DNA from: Tulasnella sp. 424
Lineage: Eukaryota; Basidiomycota; Agaricomycetes; Cantharellales; Tulasnellaceae
Assembly: GCA_019633425.1 (NCBI GenBank)
Contig: WSUB01000009.1
Coordinates: 62,001-126,000 of the forward strand
Length of the DNA: 64,000 nucleotides
Direction of reading: 5' to 3'
Each line of letters begins with the position of its first letter. Position 1 is the stretch's first letter. Position numbers and translations under genes: made by a program. Positions 22,059 to 37,669 of this stretch are shown here, one piece after another. The notes beneath the pieces are model-generated. The model saw only the letters and a program-made list of their open reading frames with translations. It was not told the DNA's origin and made no database searches.

Positions 22059-23354
22059 TCAAGGAACCTGAGAAGCGTACTGCGACAGGGAGGACTGATA
22101 TGGCACCGCGTTTGGTCGAGAAGGAGTTGACCAGGTCGACGTTGACCACCTTTCGTAGTGAGCATCCGATCGGGGGATCGCCGCATGTCCGGGAGGGTAG
22201 GAAGATGACGGCTGAGCCAGCTGCGCCGTGGCTGGGTACGCCTGGTGGCGTTCAGTCCAGCCAGTCTCAGCGTGCGCCCTCCGGTGGACATAAGCACCTG
22301 GCTCCGATGTCCCCGAAGTTGCTGGTATGGAGGACGAGCTTGCGAACAGGCCGGGATCAGTCTGCTCCCGCTTAATATATAGGCCATCGTAATCCGGAGC
22401 TCCGTGTAACTGAGGAAATCCACTTTGGGACGACTGGGGGTGGGCGTGCTGCGTCTTGGACCCATATAGGCATCCTTCCGAGGATCCTGCGCGATGGGCC
22501 GACGGTAACGGAACTATTGGCGAGTCCGAAGGACGTTCTTGGCGAGCTATCGCCATGGACCGAGTGTCTTGCATCTGAAAGCTTGGGGCCTGCCCAATGT
22601 GTTCGATGCTTGCGCGAGAATCGAACGTTTCCCCCTGAGTTCGAAGGGTCGGTGGGATGTTCCCTCGTCCCAGCGAGACGGGAGAATCGTGGAAAGGCTC
22701 CCGTGAGTGAGAAGCCTCGTACGGCCGAATGACGAATTCTCGCTCGGATGCTGATGCGGCCAACCCGTCCATTGATGTTGCGGTGCGCGTAGTTTGCGGG
22801 ACGGTTGTTCGAGGATAGGAGTCTATCGCCATCCAATTCCCGTTGACGGATACCGGAACGCTTGGGGAAGGCGGGGGAGAGGGCTCGCTTGTGCTGGTTG
22901 ACGTTGAGGCAGCGATAGGAGGGCTCTCGTGATCTGGAACAGTACCAGATGATGATTGGCTCTCCCTGGTCATTGGCTTCAACAACCTACCTCTCCCTGT
23001 TGGGCCAGTCCCGATGGGAGGGCGGTCGGAAGGCGGCAGACGTAATGCTTCGCGAAGGTGTGCGTTTTCCTCTTCTAGGTCCTGAACTCTCTGCTCGAGG
23101 TTCGAAAGGTGGGCGGCACGACGGGCACGGAAGGCGCGCTGGACGTCCCGGGCCCGATTGTAGGGCAGGCTATCGTCTCTCCTCCTTCCTCGCCCTGGTT
23201 TCTTAGGTGGAGGGAGGTCAGCAGAGGCCGATGATGGTGAAATATGAGCAGAGGATGTGTAACATTCTGAGGTAACGAGCTGGAGCTCTGTAGGACTATA
23301 CTGATCGTGGAATTGCTGGTGTTGCATGTCGGTGTAGTCTGAAGACGGGGGCAT
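22059..23354 (-). CDS. bZIP transcription factor
   Basis: Uninterrupted 431-codon frame from MPPSSDYTDMQHQQFHDQ (23354) to YASQVP. A basic region and leucine zipper lie at about residues 58-100: NRARDVQRAFRARR then HLSNLEQRVQDLEEENAHLR, with heptad positions L-V-L-N-L. The QRAFRAR core resembles the Yap/Pap1 group, but the spacing from the Asn-Arg-Ala to this core is longer than I know for that group. The remainder is low-complexity Ser/Pro/Gln, expected of an activation or regulatory region. A DNA-binding nuclear regulator is inferred; the target genes are unknown. Confidence 0.75.
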   Translation of the reverse strand: MPPSSDYTDMQHQQFHDQYSPTELQLVTSECYTSSAHISPSSASADLPPPKKPGRGRRRDDSLPYNRARDVQRAFRARRAAHLSNLEQRVQDLEEENAHLREALRLPPSDRPPIGTGPTGRGRLLKPMTRESQSSSGTVPDHESPPIAASTSTSTSEPSPPPSPSVPVSVNGNWMAIDSYPRTTVPQTTRTATSMDGLAASASEREFVIRPYEASHSREPFHDSPVSLGRGNIPPTLRTQGETFDSRASIEHIGQAPSFQMQDTRSMAIARQERPSDSPIVPLPSAHRAGSSEGCLYGSKTQHAHPQSSQSGFPQLHGAPDYDGLYIKREQTDPGLFASSSSIPATSGTSEPGAYVHRRAHAETGWTERHQAYPATAQLAQPSSSYPPGHAAIPRSDAHYERWSTSTWSTPSRPNAVPYQSSLSQYASQVP

Positions 23355-23667
23355 CGATTTGATGACGACTAAGGAGCATGAGCTTCTGACCTTTAAGTGT
23401 CGTGGACGGGGTCTGGATGGGAGGCATTTGGGGTCTCTCACTCTCTGGGGCTCTGGGGGTTCGAGCGGAGGGCCCAAGTTGCCGGGAATCAGGTCAGGAT
23501 CTAGAACCCACGCGTCTAATCATCTTGTCGGAAGCCACCTTCCTTCCACGACCCGACAGCGGTACCCAGGGAGATCACCGAGCGGGCCTCACCGAACACT
23601 CGTATCCCTGCGTGCCACAACGTATCCGTTCTATAGGCTACCCCACTCCACGTCAACTAATAACACG

Positions 23668-26230
23668 CTACACCCGCCCGTAGTCTCGGAGCCACTCCCT
23701 AACAAAGGCGACTTCCTCTCTGTGAATCTTTCTAATATAGCCCGGCTCTCTCCATCCCTCTTCAAGTCCGTTTTGGTCCCAATGGTGCACCCCTCCTGAG
23801 AAAAAAAAGGGAAAGTTTCATTCGTCAGCCCAACCCAATAAAACGACCAAAATGGAAGTACCTCTGATCAACTTGAAAGGTCGAATAAGCGCGTCTTTGC
23901 GCGGTACCGCGTGCCAGCTATGAGGTGCTGAAAAGTGAGGTTGAAACGAAAGTGTACGGGTCAGCCGCAGGGTCGGGGGCTGAACTCCGAGTAAGGGCAA
24001 CGATCGAAAGACACCCGCATGAACTTACTCGCTGCGAGCCACGGATCGTTTGTCCCGTCAATGAAAGCAAGCCCTGAACGCCAAAAAGTCCCAGAAAGAC
24101 TTGTTAGTTGTATAACACCGGTATTCCCTCCGAGGCGGGGGACGAAACCCAAACGTACGGTCACTCTCAAGGGCGTAGTCCCCGAGACGGTTGACCTCCT
24201 CAACACGTGGCAGGGGCGGTACCCGATGATGTTTGCCAGGCGGAAAAGTCTCTGAGGTGAGGTTTTCGAACGCGGAAATGTCCGGTGAGCATGTTTTACG
24301 ACGGGCAGCAGTGATGGCAACATACGGGCGCAAATTTTTGAGGTATACTAGACAGCAAGAAACAATTAGCCAGGGAAAATGATGAATGATGAATGAATTA
24401 GCAACACACACCTCCAAGGTAATCCGTCTTGACAGTAAACTCGGTTGCTCAGGATCAGAGGGCGCGGGCTACGGTGTTGTCAGGGATATCATCAAGACAA
24501 AAGGTCCCAACGTAAAGGAAGACCCCGACGAACCATGAAGTAACCCCAAGTGTTGCACACCTGATTAAGCGCATTAGTATTCGGTTCAATAATGCCAAAC
24601 GGAGTCGTGGCACAAACCTGGAAGGTCCAAGCTTTCCAGGATGAAGGGGACGTGTCATCCCTGAACTTGGAATCGTCGTAGGTTCCAAAGCACTATCAAA
24701 GTACACAACGTCAACGCTAATGAGTAAATGGCAACAGCAACAGACCGAGAGGCTTACATCTTCTACGGTCATTCCTTCTGGGCAAAGGCTCACGACCTCC
24801 TTTCGAATCCAATTTGCGTAGTTGACTACTTCTGCTGGTATCTTGACGAGACCAATCTGCCTTCCAGCACCTCCAGAGCTCACGGTTTCACAGAATCGCT
24901 TCCAACTGTCTGTGCTCTCGACGGGGTCCCAGTTCTGTGCCTGCACAGCACCGAGGGGTTCCACGAGTACGGACACGAAATCGTCATCATGCTTCAGGCC
25001 TTGAAGCCCAAACAAAGCCTTTAGCGGATTGGACATAAGAGGTATGTCCAGTATACGATCAATGGTTGCTACGGCCGATACAATGTGCTCGACGCATGTC
25101 TGGTTGTTGGTTCGTCGGATTACCTCAAAGTAGTCAGAGTAATCGATCGCCGCATGCGTGACAGCTGGTTCGGCCCCATTGGGAACAAGCCGAGCCGGAA
25201 GGTAAAGTGGAATCGTCAAGGTTCAGTCGTGTTTTCTCCCGTCGACAATGTACAAGGGAGCGACACCCACCACTCGATGCAATTGCCCCGTACACAAGAT
25301 CCGGATAGAGTACACGCATGTGAGCGGCTCGAGCTCCGGCATACGAACCCTACGTAGAGTTTCCGAGAGTGAGCGGCCACATTCAGCCTCCGAACAAGAG
25401 AACAAGGGGAAACAATGGGGTGAACACGCACACCGTAGTAAATCCAAGGGGTGTTGGTGGCGCTGAGATCGATACCGCTGTAGTTAAAGTTCCTCATGAA
25501 CCGCGCCGAGTCTTCTAAAGCTTGCTCATTCGTCAACCACCTGCAGGAAAGGAGGTGTAAGCCACTGATTGGGCGTCGGGCTGTACGGGATCAAGCGTCT
25601 CATTACCGAAGAGAATCCGTCGTGAACTCATCAACCGGAGTAGATTCGCCTTTCCGAGAAGGGTAATGCAATTAGTGGCGGTGAATGTGTGTCGCAGACG
25701 AAGGAGGCCTACCGTAGTAGCGATGCTCCAAGACGATGCTCAGACCCCCCGTCGCATTGGAAAGGCTATTGATCGCCAACAGAGAGGGGAGTCCCGTTAG
25801 ATTTTCCACAGAGACTGCGTAGAACAGCTTACATTGCAAGGATTCCATGGTCAAGGAAGGGGAGTCTGTCCGCGCCAGACGTCTCCCCGCCGTCGACCAC
25901 GAAGACTGGACCACCAGGTTCGTAGAAACGGTCGTCGACCCAATAACGTTGCTTGAAGGTTCCAATGGCGGTGTCATTGTGGTCTATTGGCTGCTCAAAG
26001 TAAGATGCAGGATATTTCTTTTCTAGTGGAAGTAATCTTGAGGTTTGAGAATCGTTGATCTGAGGTTGGACTGCCAATTTGGGACCACTTCTCAGGTCAA
26101 CAGCTCTGATGCGATCCTGTAATCTCCATAGGTTGATGCCTTGACCGCCGAGATGAAGAAGATCATGAGAAGGGGTTGCAGCGATCGCAAGACTTGCGCA
26201 GCAGAGGGCCTCGATCAGCCTGGTCAACAT
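23668..26230 (-). CDS. secreted serine peptidase, family S28 (lysosomal Pro-X carboxypeptidase-like)
   Basis: Starts MLTRLIEALCCASLAIAATP, a signal peptide. The mature part contains YFEQPIDHND, FKQRYWVDDRFY, GGPVFVVDGGE, LSIVLEHRYYGR, and after splicing WIYYGGSYAGARAAHMRVLYP with the nucleophile Ser in GGSYAG. Later exons give CPEGMTVEDV, AFIDGTNDPW (charge-relay Asp), FKLIRG and GGVHHWDQNG (His), ending REWLRDYGRV at 23668. The triad is therefore complete. The last 1.5 kb is divided into many small exons. Enzymes of this family cut after proline near chain ends; in saprotrophic fungi they are secreted or vacuolar. An alternative reading of the donor at about 25276 changes only one or two residues. 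Confidence 0.87.
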
Positions 26231-26382
26231 TGCGTGAAGGCGGTTCACAAACAAACTCGCACGTGACCCAAGATCCATTAGGCAGCTGACATAAGCTAGA
26301 AGAACTAGAATAGAACAAAATCGTCCGCTCTGAAGGCTCGATGGGAACGACACAAGCTAGTGAGGGTGTTTCTCCTGCCGAG

Positions 26383-28425
26383 CTACTGTTGTCTGCATTC
26401 CATGTTAGGTCCATCTTCGTCGCTGCCATCGTCGTCCGTCCAATGGTCAGAGTTCTCATCGTTTGCACCGAACTGAGGTGGGGAGATCACCAAGGGTTAG
26501 GATTGTTCACGCAAAGGCCAGTGACAGAAGGTGGGGGAAAAATTCTTACATCTTCGATATCAGCTTTTTCGTACTCGACTTCGTCGACAACCTCAGGTCG
26601 TGGGGAGACATCCGGCTTCTTGGGCGGCAACAGCTGTTCGAGGGACTGTAAAACACGGGTATCGATGAGAATCAGTCCGGAGGGGTCCAGACTAGCGCCT
26701 AGAGCACATGCCTTAACGTCTAGACCACGGAGCCAATCGTCCGATGGCATGTCCACCTCGAAGCGGACGTACAGATCCCCTTTCTGGTCCGGATGTTTGT
26801 GGGTCGGCATTCCTTCCCCACGAACAACGATTGCATCGCCGGTCTTTAGTATCCGACCTTGTTCGCTGTCCACGTGGATGCCGCGACCGTCCAGGTGCGT
26901 AATTAAGATTCGTGAAAAGCCAAGGAGAGCTTCCGAGAGGGTGATATGAACCGACGTCATGAGATCGGAGCCGGCTCGTTCAAAGTTGGGATGCTTCTCT
27001 TGATTCAATATAAAGATCAAGTCCCCTGGTTCAACGTCAGGCTTCGGATGAAGCAAGAATGTACTTGGGGGTGAGTGCTATCGATAAGTCGGAGTCCAAA
27101 GCGATGGCCTACCTCCTGATCGCCCTCCCCGTGGAGCACTATCTTCTGCTTGTCGGTCATGCCCTGTCCAAGAACGGATTAGATTATCGTTGGCGAGAAT
27201 CAGAGGAAGCCAAATACCTTCTCGATGTAGATGTCGACCCTTTTCTTCTCTTTAACAGTCTTCTCACCCTTACATTTCTTGCATCTAAAGGGGGGAGACA
27301 CGTAGCTCGCACAGAGGTTATATCAAACAGAACCATGGCGCCAGCATACCGGTCCTTATCCTTGAACTTCATGCCCTCTCCAGAACAGTCTGGACAAATA
27401 ACTTGAGAAAGGCCTACTTGACCACGACCCACCTGTCAAACGGAATATTTCAGTTTGTAAGATCACTCCAAGAAGTCAAGGCACACGCCATGCGATTCCG
27501 GTTTCGGACTCACTGAACGTTGAATCACGGTTATGCCCTTGCCCTCGCATTTCGAACATGGCTTAGGTTTCGTATTGGGTCGACCTCCAAATCTAGTCCG
27601 ACGCGACGAATCCCGGAAGGGCTTGTTAGGGCCGACGGAAGCGAGCGTGTAGGGCAAGGGGCGTGGGGGGTGGTTACGTACCCTTTACAGACACCACAGA
27701 CTACGCCCTTCTCGATGTTGAAGTGAGCCTCCTTTCCGTTGTAAAGGTCTTCTAATGTGACGTCGTATGGTATCGTCGACGACTCTCCTTTGCGAGGCCC
27801 CCGTTTCCTGCCGCCCGGTCCGCCCGGCATTGGCCCACCTGGGCCGAACCGCATCCCGCCAAATAATTCAGCAAAAATATCGTCCGGGTCCATACCACCC
27901 ATTCCGCCCATTCCGCCGGGTCCGTCCGATCCAAAATTATCATAGGCCTCGCGAGATTCTGGGTCAACAATAACTTCGTAAGCTTCCGCGAGTTCTTGGA
28001 ATTTTTGAGCGGCTGTCTCATCGTTGGGGTTCTGCAACGCGTCATTTGAGCTGCATTCCTGAGACATTGAGAGAGGCAAGGTTATACTTTATCCTGGAGG
28101 GCGAAGACATCAGCGATAGGGCTAGACAGCACCAACGAGAACACGCACTGGATGAAGTTCCATCGCCTGCAGCAACGAAATCACATCTCAACTTAGGCCA
28201 GCAAGACAAAGAGAATCCCCAAACCTTTTTCCGGTATGCTCGCTTGATATCGCCTACAAGGATGGTCATTTTCAACAAGCGTGTCCGTCATTAGGACCTG
28301 AATTACGCACTCTCGCTGGCGGTGGGCTGGACACCCAGGATATCATAGTAGCGCGTATCAGCAACCACTGCGAACCCTCGTCGTCAGTCAGTGGGTTTCA
28401 TTGATTCTTGCGCCATATACCTACT
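26383..28425 (-). CDS. YDJ1: type I DnaJ/Hsp40 co-chaperone (Ydj1-like)
   Basis: The J domain is assembled from tiny exons: 28425 (A of ATG), 28367-28311 (VADTRYYDILGVQPTASE), 28253-28225 (DIKRAYRKK), 28166-28149 (AMELHP), 28093-28088 (DK), then 28031 onward (NPNDETAAQKFQELAEAYEV). A Gly/Phe-type linker follows (GGMGGMGGMDPDDIFAELFGG). Four zinc-binding repeats come next (CGVCKG, CSKCEGKG, CPDCSGEG, CKKCKGEK), then the substrate-binding C-terminal domain (VEPGDLIFILNQEKHPNFER, GDLYVRFEVDMP). It stimulates Hsp70 ATPase and delivers unfolded clients. The last residues MECRQQ place Cys four from the end, a possible farnesylation signal as in Ydj1. The stop is 153 bp before the S28 peptidase start. 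Confidence 0.92.
28088..28093 (-). other. 6-nt micro-exon completing the HPD motif
   Basis: Sequence CCAG|GATAAA|GTAT: an acceptor, two codons (Asp-Lys) and a donor. The flanking introns are 55 nt (28148-28094) and 56 nt (28087-28032), the normal size here. Skipping it would give HPNPND, losing the Asp of the invariant HPD tripeptide. Confidence 0.75.
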
Positions 28426-28895
28426 TGTTCCGTGGCGAAAAGTGTATGTAGGGTATCTTGAACAAGAGTGTGGTCGAACGCGCTGCCGCCCCTTCAGCCT
28501 AATTCGAAATCTTCAGGGGCTATGTACCACGTGCCTGTACCTGAACTCAAGGCGAGAAATTTTAAAAACGCTCTCCACTCCTTCCTTCACTCTCCTCCCA
28601 CAAGAAGCGACAGTAAGTCTTTTCGTTCATCCTTTACTCTTCATATGATGCTATCGTAGCATAATTCCTTACCTACATTACCAGAAGAGACACTTTCTCT
28701 TTTGATGAGCTTCCATATCTGATTCATTCGACTCTTCCAATCTGGCGCCCTCAACTGACATTCCCCCTCTTTCCAGGTATCTAGACGTGGCATGTGCGAA
28801 TAATAGATAGAATCCCTGTTGTATAGGTACATAATACTGTCCATTGGATAAACATGTACTCCAGCTGAGAACGAGACTATGCGGCAGAACAAGCC
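28426..28895. promoter_or_regulatory. divergent intergenic region, DnaJ / NSUN5
   Basis: A 470-bp gap holding the DnaJ 5' UTR and promoter and that of NSUN5. The motif CTCTCCACTCCTTCCTTC near 28570 is pyrimidine-rich. No heat-shock element was confidently identified. Confidence 0.35.
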
Positions 28896-30823
<1,928 letters not shown>

Positions 30824-31196
30824 CGCAAGTCGCCCAGTTTAACTTACATGATGCAAACCAATCAGCCCCTCGATCTGCCACCCGCTGATAAGCACCGCGT
30901 GTACTAGAATAACCATGTCAGTCGCATCAAGCTATGTCCATCCTCAAGCATCAATGAATGCCAGAAGTCAGTTGTGTAAGTAAGTACGACAGCAGTGTTG
31001 CATAGAATACAGAAATCCCCATCCTACTCGTGTATGCGCTCATCATTGCCGAGGGATGGCAGACGTGTGCCTCAGAAGGCGGCTACGACGACGAAGAGAA
31101 ACAGAAGTGAGAGTACACAATGCGTAAGGCCACGAAAATGCCGATCCGATCAAGGATCAGTTGAACGCCATCATACCGCATGCGTGGAATCGCTAA

Positions 31197-32925
31197 TCAT
31201 GAACGGTGAGGGGTGGTTTGACCTTGACCTCCCGGCTGCTGTTGGTAGAGGCCTTGATAGTATTGCGCGTAAGCGTTGGCATCGTATCCTCCTCCACCTT
31301 GTGGGTAGTTGCCGGCGCCATAACCACTCCATTGCTGCCCCCCACCGTAGCCTCCTTGTTGCTGTCCTTGATACCCTCCGTACCCGCCGCCAGCACCATA
31401 GCTTTGAGGCGGCCTGTATCCCCCTTGCCCTCCAGGGGGTCCGGCGGATGGTGGTTGCCAGATTTCGGGGCGACGCCAGGGAGGAACAGTAGTGAAACCT
31501 GGTGGGATGTAGCCACCCGAGGTAGCATTTGGAGTAGTATTGCCTGGCGCGCCGTTAGCATTTCCCCCATACGAACCGGGATTAGCATTTCCGCCGTTGC
31601 TCCCTGGTTTTTCTCCTAATTCGGCCATCAAGCTATCGTATTCGGAGTCAAACTTCGTCGGAGGGGGTCCGCCGACCTGAGAAGGTGGCCCGCCGAACCC
31701 TCCTCCGCCGAAGCCGTTGGGATCGCCACGTCGTTGAGTGCAATCGCGAGCCATGTGGCCGGCACTCCCACAGACACGACATATGATGTTGGCAGTGTAA
31801 TTTCGCTGTTCCGGACAGTCGTACTTGCGATGACCGACGTTCCCGCAATTTTGGCAAATCTGATTCTCGTCGTCACGGAGGGTACCGTTGAGCGCAGCGA
31901 GTTCGCGGAGCTGGTTTCGCTTGTGGACATTTTCGCCTTCGGGTGTAGACGCGGCCTGAACAAGAATCGGTGAGCGTCGGGGAATGTGCGTGGATATCGA
32001 GCTAATACTCACAGTTTCGATGACTTTGTTTATAAGGGCAACACATGTAGCAACTTTCTCGTCGGTGTCAGCGGTGACAAGACAGTGAAGATCCTCCTCG
32101 CTATCGTCAGCAAATGCGTCGGGTCGGCCCTTGCCTTCTTTCACGCTACCCTTGCCACGAATGCTGATCTTGGCACCGCTCTCGCGTTCCATCTTCTTGA
32201 GACTGTTACCACGAGGCCCGACGAGAAGACCGAAGAAGTTGATCTCTGGGAACTCCTTGACGGGGATATAGACCTTGTCCTGAGGACGGTGTGAACGCTT
32301 TTGCTGGTGATATTCAGCAGGAGGTCGGAAATTCGGGTCAGACTTCATAGCTTTGTCGATAAGCTTGACTCGTTCTTCTTCGAGACGCTTTCGATAGCGG
32401 ACGTCTCGTGTGTTAGTACGTCGACCATGGGCGTCATAGGTGGGTGGCGGAGAGGGTGAGCTAAGAAATGTATTGGTCAGATGGCGAAATGAAGCTCAGG
32501 ACAGTACTCACCGTTCATTGTCTGGCGGAACGTAGTCGTTCATGCGTAGTTTTCTGTTGATCTCTTCTAAGCGGACTTGAATAGCATACTTGTCAAGGTC
32601 AGCAACCGAAACGCCGGTAGCGGAGACAGCTGTTGGAAGACCAAGGACGTCCGCTTTGGCAGCACCAAAACGAGATTTCCGTTTAGGAGGCTCGCCAGAA
32701 CCTGGAGATAGAACAGCGAATTGGATAAGAAAACAATGCGGTTCTTTCACTTGTCAGTCGGAGAAACGCACCATTTGATGCAGGTGGGGCAATTGAACGG
32801 CCACGCTCTGGTTCTGGAGCAAATTGCGGTTGGGGTTCTTCACTCATACTTGGACCGAACTTTCTCATCTTGCCCAGCGGGACATCGTTTGTGCCCGTGG
32901 TAGTCTTCGCTGAGCGCCATGCCAT
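31197..32925 (-). CDS. MSL5: branchpoint-bridging protein (SF1/BBP)
   Basis: Starts MAWRSAKTTTGTNDVPLGKM at 32925. SF1-type N-terminal features are present (KRKSRFGAAK; LDKYAIQVRLEEINRKLR). The KH-QUA2 region follows (EYHQQKRSHRPQDKVYIPV, LLVGPRGNSLKKMERESGAK, GKGSVKEGKG), then two CCHC zinc knuckles (CQNCGNVGHRKYDC, CRVCGSAGHMARDC). A Gly/Pro/Gln/Tyr-rich tail ends in a serine after PHR. The protein binds the intron branch site in the early spliceosome with U2AF. Introns separate exons near 32762-32702, 32510-32465 and 32015-31955. It shares a 157-bp divergent promoter with the TFIIH helicase gene. Confidence 0.93.
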
Positions 32926-33082
32926 GATTGTTTGCGTGTACGGAAGTGAGAGGATAGGGTGGAGGTGGTTGGTTGGAAGAGGGCTGTGGTCCGCACTGAT
33001 ATTTAAACGAGGACGAGCTGACAAATGCCAGCAATCAACTTTCGACGGTTTACTTCCCAACCACGACCATCCCCGATCCTAG
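32926..33082. promoter_or_regulatory. 157-bp divergent promoter, BBP / Ssl2
   Basis: Two start codons (32925 minus, 33083 plus) lie 157 bp apart; both core promoters must be here. No TATA box was seen. Confidence 0.45.
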
Positions 33083-36313
<3,231 letters not shown>

Positions 36314-36413
36314 TGATACTTGATTCTGCTTCATCTCGTTCATGACTTTCATTACCATCCAAGTAGTCTACTGGCATGTTAATACACATCATACATAACA
36401 CTGCGATAAAAGC

Positions 36414-37414
36414 TTAGAGATCGAAGTCTGAATCGTCGTCCTCAACTGTAGTACGGCCCCGAACGTTCTGGTTTCTACCAGGCTGACCGCTTCCGCGAGC
36501 CCCCTTTGATGGGATATCCTCTTCAGAATCGATATCATCCTCCTCTTTGTGTTTGGTGGATGGGCGTCCCGAGACATCGTCCTCGTTAACTCTATGCACC
36601 ATCGATACAACTTTAGAAACCACGAGAAGTGCCTCAAGTTCTGTGGTAGGTGGCCGAGAAGTTAGCTAGCGGTTATCTCAGACTCCTGTTGCCACTTGCC
36701 TTGAGGCTCTCTGACTCGATCCTTTCCCCAGGAGACGACTTGGGCGGCCACTTCCCCGCCTCGATAGAGTATCAACGTGGGCTGGAGCCGATCAGGATAG
36801 TTCTCGATACACTTGTTTCCGACTATGGAGACGAATTTCGTTCGCGGGTACCGCTTTGCCAGCACTCTGAGCTGGGCCAGCAGCTGAACGGAGGACGGAT
36901 CTCTGCGCGACTTCGTTCAGCTAGATCGATATGGCGCTTATAGCAAGGAAACGTACCCGTCCTTATATAATACGACAGCAACGCCAGTGCCCAGTCCCTT
37001 TTCATCGTCCTGGGGATCATCAGCCTTGCTGGCTTCCGTGACTTCCCTCGCATAGTCATCTCGCCCGATAGGCCTGACCTCCCCAAAGGAAGAAGATTTC
37101 TCCTGGGTCCTTATCTCTGCCATACGCTTCCGCCTGTAAGCCTCGATGACCCGCTCGGTGTCGGAATCATCCTCCTCTTCGGCAAGACGTGCTAATTCAT
37201 CGGGAGTCTTGCCCTCTATGGACTCCTCGAGACTTGGCGGAGGTGGTGGAGTCGGGGTGCGCGGGGCTTCTTCCCGTGCTGGTAGGATACCATGTTTCCG
37301 AAGGATGTCATTGCTGGGATGAGACAATGAGCACGGACTTAGCAAATAAGGACCTCGACCGCGGACTCACAATTCCGTATCCTCGTTGGGATTGTCGATA
37401 GGATTAATTGTCAT
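36414..37414 (-). CDS. phosducin-like protein (PhLP2 type)
   Basis: Starts MTINPIDNPNEDTEF at 37414, with an intron, then NDILRKHGILP. This DTEFNDILRKHGILP signature opens the PhLP2 family. A Pro-rich and acidic N-terminal half (PTPPPPPSLEESIEGKTPDELARLAEEEDD) and RKRMAEIR precede a thioredoxin-like domain: GVAVVLYKDG, FVSIVGNKCIENYPDRLQPTLILYRGGEV. The end is Asp/Ser-rich (TTVEDDDSDFDL). These proteins assist the CCT chaperonin in folding actin and tubulin in the cytosol. Its 3' end converges on Ssl2, with 100 bp between the stop codons. Confidence 0.85.
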
Positions 37415-37669
37415 TTTGATTCAAAAGCCTTGTTAATATGCAGGGGGGTGATATAATCGTTTGATGGACGTGTTAGCTGCCACAGGGAGATTTTGGATGG
37501 TGGTGGTGGTTTCGTGGGGGTTCTCGATCCGTCTCGTACAGTCACATGATAAGGACAGACCACTCGGCAGTTCAGAGCTGCGAAACCGTGGCCAAGTGCG
37601 CACGCAGCTATGCTATGCAAAAAGGAACTTGATTCGCCTAAGTAAATACAACGCCAGGAATCTCGTATT

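Noticed and set aside
21617..22465. 282-codon minus frame with hydrophobic runs
   Set aside because: It overlaps the bZIP coding region in another frame. Hydrophobic stretches come from T-rich antisense composition, and there is no family resemblance.
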